64,000 nucleotides of DNA from Deroplatys truncata (lineage: Eukaryota; Arthropoda; Insecta; Mantodea; Mantidae). Shown here in pieces: positions 58,165-64,000 of this stretch. A program made the position numbers and the translations under genes. Below the pieces are notes generated by a model. That model searched no databases and had not been told where the DNA came from. It was given only the letters and a program-made list of their open reading frames with translations. Location: the NCBI GenBank assembly GCA_030765065.1, contig CM060990.1, positions 285,351,341-285,415,340 of the forward strand, in the 5' to 3' direction. Positions within the stretch are counted from its first letter, which is position 1. Each line of letters starts with the position of its first letter.

Positions 58165-58288
58165 TAAAATAAATGAAGCTAACGTGGCTAGTCCAGATGA
58201 GGGCGAGGGGATGATAATGGTGAGGACTGGCTCGGGCACTCTGGGTACGTCAAAACCATACTCACATAGTGAGCCCCTGGGGGGGTTG
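58165..58288 (-). repeat. Extra partial 5' UTR of the LINE A/B family
   Basis: CCCCCAGGGGCTCACTATG through GCCCGAGCCAGTCCTCACC repeats the first 120 or so bases of the 5' UTR, upstream of the complete one that starts at 58037. It differs from that one at many positions, so it is not a recent local duplication. It could be one of several 5' UTR monomers or a fragment of another copy. Confidence 0.75.
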
Positions 58289-58289
58289 A

Positions 58290-59040
58290 ACTGTGAGTGT
58301 GTTTTGCTGGTGAGTTGTAGTGTTTGATTGCGAGTGTGTGGGCTTTGGAGTGTGAGTGTGTTTTTGTTGGTGAGTTGCAGTTTGTGACTGGGGGCGTGTC
58401 AGCTTTAGAGTATTAGCGTACTTGTGCTAGTGAGTTGTAGTGTGACTACGAGTGTGAAGCTTTGGAGTGTAGGTGTGTATTTGCTGGTGTGTTGTAGTGT
58501 GTTACTGCGGGTGTGCGAGCTTTGGAGTGTGGGTGTGTTTGTGCTAGTGAGTTGTAGTGTGTGACAGCGAGTGTGTGAGCTTTGGAGTGTGAGTGTGTTT
58601 GTACTAGTGAGTTGTAGTCTGTGACTGCGAGTGTGTGAGCTTTGGAGTGTGGGTGTGTTTCTGCTAGTGAGTTATAGTCTGCGACTGCGAGTGTGTGAGC
58701 TTTGGAGTGTGAGTGTGTTTCTGTTAGTGAGTTGTAGCCTGTGACTACGGGTGTGTGAACTTTGGAGTGTGAGTGTGTTTGTGCTAATGAGTTGTAGTGT
58801 GGTACTGCAGGTGTGTGTGTCAGCTTTGAAAAATGAGTGTGTTTTTGCTGGTGAGTTGTAGTTTGTGACTGTGTGGGTGTGAGCTTTGGAGTTGAGTTTG
58901 ATTGTGCTGGTGAATTGTAGTGTTTGATTGCGAGTGTGTTGGCTTTGGAGTGTGAGTGTGTTTGTGCTAGTGAGTTGTAGTGTTTGAAGACGAGTGTGTG
59001 AGCTACGGAGTGTTAGTGTGGTTGTGCTGGTGAGTTCAAA
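58290..59040 (+). repeat. Minisatellite, about 58-60-base unit
   Basis: About twelve imperfect units on GTGTGAGCTTTGGAGTGTG, GTGTGTTTGTGCTAGTGAG and TTGTAGTGTGTGACTGCGA. Long open frames on the minus strand (LTLQSSHTR repeats) are a by-product of the array. Shared motifs with 52.0-52.4 kb show that the two arrays were once one locus. Confidence 0.9.
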
Positions 59041-59508
59041 TAAAGCATGCATTTTGAATTTTCTGGAAATAGCCTGTGAACTCCCGTTCATTCTGATTGA
59101 ATTTTGTATTGCGCTAAGTATCTAGGAAACTATGAAATGCTCTAAAATGCAGGAAAGATGTACAGATTGAGGCAAACCAATATTTTCTTGTGTTAACATT
59201 TGTGATAATATTCCAGGATATGTCATTGCACTTTTGACTTAAAAGTGTATTATAAATGTTTGAACGTTTGCATAATCTTATAACAGCCTTAGGAGTGTTC
59301 TAAGTCTGAAAAATCATTTTATATTACAGCTGCTTTACCCGAAAATTCATTCATTTAATATTTCTTGCTTTGTACAGACTGAAAAAAGGACTTGCTGAAA
59401 AGCACACATTTAGTAGTTCAAGACACTTTATTAATGTCATTCTTAGCAGCTTGGTAGCACAGAAAGTTAATTTGCTTTCAACTCCTTTTATAAAAAACAA
59501 TAATAAAA
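59041..59508. other. AT-rich DNA, weak family traces
   Basis: No gene. CCTGTGAACTCCCGTTCATTC near 59072 recalls the ACTTTCTCTA family (GTCCTGTTCATTCGGAATG at 46.05 kb), so a decayed piece may be present. Confidence 0.4.
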
Positions 59509-59509
59509 T

Positions 59510-60216
59510 TACAATTGATTCATTCACATAACTTTCTCTACCCTCTATCGTTTATTAGTAGATACATAAATTATTCTTAATCAACCTTTTTTTCTGTCTA
59601 CTACATTTTAATATAAAAAAAAAGACTTTGCAGAAATATCTACATTACACATTTCGTTATCGATACAAAGAGAACAGCAATAGTCAAATATTTAAAAACT
59701 GGACGCTATACGCTGCTTTAAAATTCCATTCTGTTTCTACGACTTCACGAGAAACAACTGAATGTTGAAAGGACTTTAAGATAATGACCAAAAAAATGAA
59801 CAATTGAAACCTTCAAAAAATGAGCAATTCGCAACATTTAATAACGGATATCTCAGAAACGGCTCATGCCACAATAAAGCTTATTCTAAATATTTTCTAT
59901 GTTTTAAAGAGATCTACATTTTTGGTGTTGCACGTCTTCCTCTATCGCTTAACGATTACCAGTTATACAGGGTTATAAAAAATTCCTTCCGAATGAACGA
60001 CTTCATAGGCTCTTCCCCGAAAATTCGAGATATACATTTTATTTGCCATGTAAATATTTTTAATGTATGGTATTTTAATCAAAATCGTTTCAGCCATGTT
60101 TAGAACATCAAAAATTTCGAAAAATATTCCATGTAAAGGGAGTTTAGGTATTTATCCGACTTTTCGTTTTGAGTTATGACACACACGACGTTTCCACAAA
60201 TGCATTATTTGGATCC
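59510..60216 (+). repeat. ACTTTCTCTA-family repeat lacking its 3' end
   Basis: Starts TTCACATAACTTTCTCTACC (about 59522), with AAAGAGAACAGCAATAGTCAA, CGATTACCAGTTATAC and the TTTATCCGACTTTTCG block near 60152. It stops near 60216 at the GAT/AAT microsatellite instead of reaching the TAGAGAAAGT end. Confidence 0.72.
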
Positions 60217-60262
60217 CGATGATGATGATAATAATAATAGTAATAATAATAATAATAATACA
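60217..60262 (+). repeat. (GAT)n/(AAT)n microsatellite
   Basis: GATGATGATGAT followed by AATAATAAT repeats, at the point where the ACTTTCTCTA repeat breaks off. Confidence 0.9.
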
Positions 60263-60382
60263 TCAACAACGATAAATAACAACACGCGGGCCGTATAAGT
60301 ATATAACTACAATGGCTCGCTGTACATTGTGTGCATGTGTTGGCTACATGTTATGCCTACAGCGTGTTTTCCATTCTCACTG

Positions 60383-60806
60383 TTGGCAACAAACACGTAG
60401 GCCACGCCCACGCGGCTGCTTGCAGAAGACAGGCCGTTATTATGCATGGTAACCGCTAATTACTGTAAACAACGCCATTTCGTGCCATCCAGTGTATATT
60501 TTGTGCATATAATATTGTGTACAGTGTGATTAACAGTGTAAATGGTGACACGTAATTTTGAGTGAGCTCAATCAGTGTCAACTTCAATATCAACAGTTCT
60601 GTTTTATGCAAGTATTACATGTTTGCAGTTTATAAAACTATTTCCTTTGTAATTTAAATAAGTATCTGTAGTTTAGAAATGTTGTTAAGTTATAGCATAT
60701 AAAACTGTAGACTGCATGAATGTTGGGTTATGATGTATAATAGCGGCTGTCGTCTGCTAGCAAGCGGCCTGGGCGTGGCTTAAGGAGTTCGGGCGCTGCC
60801 AACCGT
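60383..60806. repeat. Inverted repeat with about 75-base arms
   Basis: The left arm at 60383-60459 (GTTGGCAACA ... GGCCGTTATTATGCATGGTAACC) is a reverse complement, with mismatches, of the right arm at 60725-60806 (GGTTATGATGTATAATAGCGG ... GCTGCCAACC). The right arm is also the start of block R1. The loop of about 265 bases has no gene. It could be a folded MITE or the two ends of a transposon. Confidence 0.68.
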
Positions 60807-61530
60807 AAGAAATGAACGCGCGGAAGATAACAACTATGTAACACGAAATTCGCAATGCGGCGCGGTTATTTCAAACACACAATTTTTCGATGTTTTTTAC
60901 ATTGCATTGAAGCACACCTATTGTACTAAGTTAACCAAATCTGCATGTTGATTCATACCCAAAGAAAATGTTATTTCAGGCCAAACACATTATCGCACAT
61001 ATACGTTATTACACAGAAGCAGTGGTAGCTTTGTTGTCATTGTCCTTGAACCACAAACACACATTGTTGTAAATTAGGTGAAATATCAGCAGCATACCTT
61101 ATTACACAGAAGCAGTGGCAGCATTGTTCTCATTGTCCTTGAGCCACGTACACATTGTTGTAAATTAGGTGAAATATCAGCAGCATACGTTATTACACAG
61201 AAGCGGTGGTAGCATAGTTGTCACTGTTCTTGAGTCACAAAACACACATTGTTGGATTAATGTACTGCAATGACGTGGCAATCGGAAAACTGGAGAAGAC
61301 GTATAAGTTAGGTGAAATACCAGCAGCATACGTTATTACACAGAAGCGGTGGCAGCACAGTTGTCACTGTTCTTGAGTCACAAAACACACATTGTTGTAT
61401 TAATGTACTGCAATGAGGTGCCAATAGGAAAACTGGAGAAGACGTATAAGTTAGGTGAAATATCAGGAGCATACATTATAAAGACAGAAGCGGTGGCAGC
61501 ATTGTTGTCACTGTTCATGAGTCACAAATG
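60725..61530 (+). repeat. Block R1, copy 2, with expanded tandem units
   Basis: Same order as 43633-44200. The array at about 61000-61530 has two units of about 92 bases, two of about 145 bases that contain an extra segment (TGTACTGCAATGAGGTG, AACTGGAGAAGACGTATAAG) and a partial one. No transposase is present near it, in contrast to copy 1. Confidence 0.8.
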
Positions 61531-62062
61531 AGAGAAAAATTCCCACCCCTAGCCGGGAATCGAACCCGTAACCCTTGGTAGAGAAAGCAGACGCTCTAAA
61601 GACTGAACTACGGAGCCAGCCACATTTTATTTGTCATGTAAATATCTTTAATATATGACATTTTAAAAAAATGTTACAGCTATTTTTCAAAGAATTAAAA
61701 GTTTTCGAAAAATGCTGCATGTAAAGGGTAGTTGGGGAAGGAGATTTTCTACGTGTCGCATCTTTGGAAGGTACTGAACCTAAATACCAGGTGTGGTATT
61801 TATCCGACTTTTCAATTTTGCTTTCTTTGGATTCACGGAACCTCAAAACATGTAGTTGCAGCGAAAGCTCGATATCGAATTTTTGGATGGAGAAACGTGA
61901 TAGAGAAAGTAAAAAGCTTGAGTAAGACTAATTTGTATACTCAGTAATAAGTACCTAAGCTTGCTCAACTGTATTTTAATACATTGGTGGAGTTCATGAT
62001 CTTGGTTCCAGAGAGGAAAATAAAAATCACACGACTTGCATTTACACGACCTTCTCTATCAC
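61527..62062 (+). repeat. Duplicated segment of 47083-47618
   Basis: Almost base for base the same as 47083-47618: SINE2 head on the minus strand (61620-61533), the 3' half of an ACTTTCTCTA repeat ending GATAGAGAAAGT near 61910, a spacer, and the start of the next repeat (TTTACACGACCTTCTCTATC at 62041). At the left border the SINE2 body is lost and R1 array sequence joins instead. At the right border the L1/Tx1-like LINE begins. Confidence 0.85.
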
Positions 62063-62066
62063 TCCT

Positions 62067-63828
62067 TTTTTTTTAATTTTTCTCGCGATTGCAGTTTTTT
62101 GTGTTTTTTTATTTTTTTTAGATTTTTTTTATTTTATTTTATTTTTTTTAATGTTCTTGTTTTAATTTTTGTGCAATGTATTTATTCATTTACTTTATTT
62201 TGGGATAGGTTTTTAGGAGAATATGGAAACTACTACACAAGAAGGATAGATCACTTTTGTTTCTTCTTCTTCTTATCCCTATTCTTAGCATATGCCCTCC
62301 TGCAGTGGACACTTAGAGCTTCCTTAAATGCGGGAGATCCAAGGCCAAGGTGGTTCTTTTGTCCAACTCCCAGCGTTCCTTCCGGATAAAGCTCTGAAAG
62401 GCCTGCAGATTCACTGCGTCCCCAACTTTTAGTACCCAAAAATAGGTGGCAAAGATGAGCCAAGTAAGGGCATCTGTCAGTTTCTTGTCACCGTGTTTGA
62501 ATTCGAGATTCAGATAGACCTCCCGTGGAAACATCAGCACGCCACTACAAATCACTCCTATGCGACCATAGATCCAGTCCCATATTGGGCGTACGACGGC
62601 ACAATCCACCAACTTGTGACTCAATGTCTCCACCGCAGAACACCTGAGGCAGAGATTTGATGTTGCTCTGCCATGCCGCCACAATTTGTCAGCTGTCGGA
62701 ACAACCTCATTGACAGCCGAGTAAACCGCAGCTTTCCAGTCAGTGGGGATCTTCGGATTCTGAAATTTTTCCCAAATTGTACTCCATCGTCTAAGCGAAT
62801 AGTTTTGTTGTACCCGCGGTAGAACACTGGTGGTAGACATCAGATGTTTGTAAAAGAAGGCTGACCGAGTAAAGGCCAACCTCTACGTAGTAATGGTGGG
62901 TAGGTCCGCAAATGTCTGCCACCACCGCCGAAATTCGGGTAGCCGCCTATCTGGAAGACGAAGTAGAGCTGCCCAAAGCGATCGCTGTAGCGAAAGGCCC
63001 TCACCGTCCAGAACACGCAGTATAGTTTTCCCAAGAAGTACCAGACATTTCACATCCACTGCGATCAACCCACAACCACCTTTATTAACTGGTAGACGTA
63101 GTTGTTCCCTGGAAACCCGATAAGCAGCTCCGGACCAGAGAAAATAACCAATCAGGCATTCGATCCTCTGAGAAAATTGCTTGGTAATAGGCAACACTTG
63201 AGCAATGTACCAAATCCTACTGAGGGCGTAAGTATGCACATACCACACTCGTTGGAAAAGGTTTAGTGACCGAGTCCGCTGCTCTACTAAGAGCACCCGT
63301 AACTTCGTCAGCTTGTCAGCCCAATTAACTGCCACAGTCTCGCGAAAACACAGAGTAAACACAACGCCCTAGATCTTCGTGCGGCTGACTGTCCGCATAC
63401 CATGAAGGTTCAGGGGTTCTGGCCAATGACCAAACTGTAACACCTCCGACTTGGTAAAATTAAATTGGGAACCAGAAACGGAACAATAGTCGCGTAGACA
63501 CCGATGTAAGGTGACCATGTCCGCGTTGTTTGCCAGGAAGACAGTCACATCATCCGCATAGGCGGTAAGTCGGAATCGCTGACCGTGCAGTTCTATGCCG
63601 CCGAGGGATGACTGTAGTTGTCTCAAAAGGGGATCGAGGCTCAACGCAAATAAACCCATAGACAGTGGGCAACCCTGTCTGACTGACCGCTCTATGCGGA
63701 GAATCGGAGAAAGGTATCCGTTGCAGAGTGTCCTGGATGTCGCAGCAGCATAAAGGTTTTGTAATAATGAAAGGAACCGCCTTGGGATCCCCAAGTGCCG
63801 CATAAGCGACCATAGGTAAGTAGTATAA
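62067..63828 (-). mobile_element. 5'-truncated L1/Tx1-like LINE with poly-A tail
   Basis: Holds the second half of a LINE ORF2, a 3' UTR and an A-rich 3' end (62067-62180 on the minus strand), ending in a run of A at 62067. It lies inside an ACTTTCTCTA repeat start at 62047-62066. The 5' side stops at about 63828, at the palindromic MITE. RT motif style and the poly-A tail separate it from the I-group LINEs. Confidence 0.85.
62313..63828 (-). pseudogene. L1/Tx1-like ORF2 C-terminal half: RT and zinc segment
   Basis: RT begins inside the domain at LWSLMRHLGIPRRFLSLL (about 63805), then CNGYLSPILRIERSVRQGCP (about 63720-63665), LSMGLFALSLDPLLRQL and YADDVTVFLAN (about 63565-63535, catalytic YADD intact), and SGSQFNFTKSEVLQFG (about 63470). 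A stop and frameshift lie at about 63369. It continues with NLFQRVWYVHTYALSRIWY and GGCGLI, typical of the Tx1/L1 post-RT region, a further stop near 62883, and a C-terminal CLRCSAVETLSHKLVDC (about 62660-62610), the CX2CX7HX4C knuckle of the clade. Endonuclease and early RT are missing. Confidence 0.85.
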
Positions 63829-63963
63829 GTCCCGGATGAGCCAACTGGATTAACGATAATCCTGCCGCTAGGGGCGCTAGTGTCGCTGCGAGCGACGGCG
63901 GCAAGTTTGAAAAGCGCCATGAGCGGAAGGATAATCGTTATTGCAATTGGCACTTCCGGGACT
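63829..63963. mobile_element. Short palindromic MITE-like element
   Basis: The two arms, about 50 bases each (63829-63878 and 63914-63963), are inverted copies at about 80 percent: AGTCCCGGATGAGCCAACTG at left and AGTCCCGGAAGTGCCAATTG on the other strand at right, then AACGATAATCC / AACGATTATCC and CCGCTAGGGGCGC / CCGCTCATGGCGC. The middle of about 35 bases is GC-rich (GTCGCTGCGAGCGACGGCGG). The superfamily is unknown and no clear TSD was seen. It sits at the truncated 5' border of the LINE. Confidence 0.75.
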
Positions 63964-64000
63964 GTTTTCTTTATTTATAATTTGAATACAGTACATTGGA
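63964..64000. other. AT-rich window end
   Basis: Too short to assign. It is not LINE sequence continuing across the MITE, as far as can be read. Confidence 0.4.

Noticed and set aside
58290-59040. CRISPR array or repetitive protein gene
   Set aside because: Units follow one another without unique spacers and vary internally, so this is a minisatellite. The long repeated LTLQSSHTR frames on the minus strand follow from the repeat.
1-64000. A previously undescribed multi-gene system
   Set aside because: All recognisable coding sequence belongs to transposable elements. No cluster of co-oriented, intact, unknown genes exists.

Overview
The window looks like intergenic, repeat-filled chromosomal DNA from an arthropod, most likely an insect with a large genome. 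The evidence is AT-rich unique DNA, no recognisable host exons, and a dense pile of decayed transposable elements of types typical of arthropods: Gypsy, I-group and L1/Tx1-like LINEs, Tc1/mariner, pogo/Tigger, Merlin, Harbinger-like MITEs and tRNA-derived SINEs. No bacterial, viral or organellar organisation is visible. Order-level placement is not secure; one very old repeat at about 11.3 kb resembles a SINE known to me from polyneopteran insects, which is only a weak hint.

Layout. 1-2.4 kb: no gene. 2.45-6.26 kb: degraded Gypsy (gag, protease, RT, RNase H, integrase) interrupted by a SINE. 6.75-10.96 kb: degraded two-ORF LINE with a 2A-like motif near the start of ORF1. 11-17.8 kb: AT-rich DNA with SINE remnants and a dead Tc1/mariner-type transposase. 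17.8-29.05 kb: a minus-strand I-group LINE (copy C) split by a younger plus-strand I-group LINE (copy A, 20652-26613). 29.8-31.4 kb: two mariner/Tc1 relics. 33.48-34.64 kb: a Harbinger-like MITE bounded by TAA. 37-38 kb: best copy of a TIR-like repeat family with ACTTTCTCTA ends. 41.6-42.5 kb: a Tigger fragment inside a SINE. 43.6-45.2 kb: a nearly intact Merlin transposase next to a tandem-repeat block. 45.6-49.5 kb: a cluster of ACTTTCTCTA repeats, one holding a solo LTR. 52.0-59.0 kb: a minisatellite interrupted by another I-group LINE (copy B), itself hit by two SINEs. 59.5-62.1 kb: more ACTTTCTCTA repeats, a second copy of the Merlin-side tandem block and a duplicated segment. 62.07-63.83 kb: 5'-truncated L1/Tx1-like LINE abutting a palindromic MITE.

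Almost every coding frame is broken by stops and frameshifts. The Merlin transposase (about 316 codons open, all three catalytic residues present) is the only one close to functional. The nesting gives relative ages: copy C is older than copy A; Gypsy and copy B are older than the SINE1 insertions in them; the ACTTTCTCTA repeats are older than the solo LTR, SINE2 and the L1/Tx1-like LINE inserted in them. I did not find a new defence or metabolic system. The points most worth following up are the 2A-like motif, the near-intact Merlin with its shared flanking repeat, the ACTTTCTCTA family, and the Tigger fragment inside a SINE.
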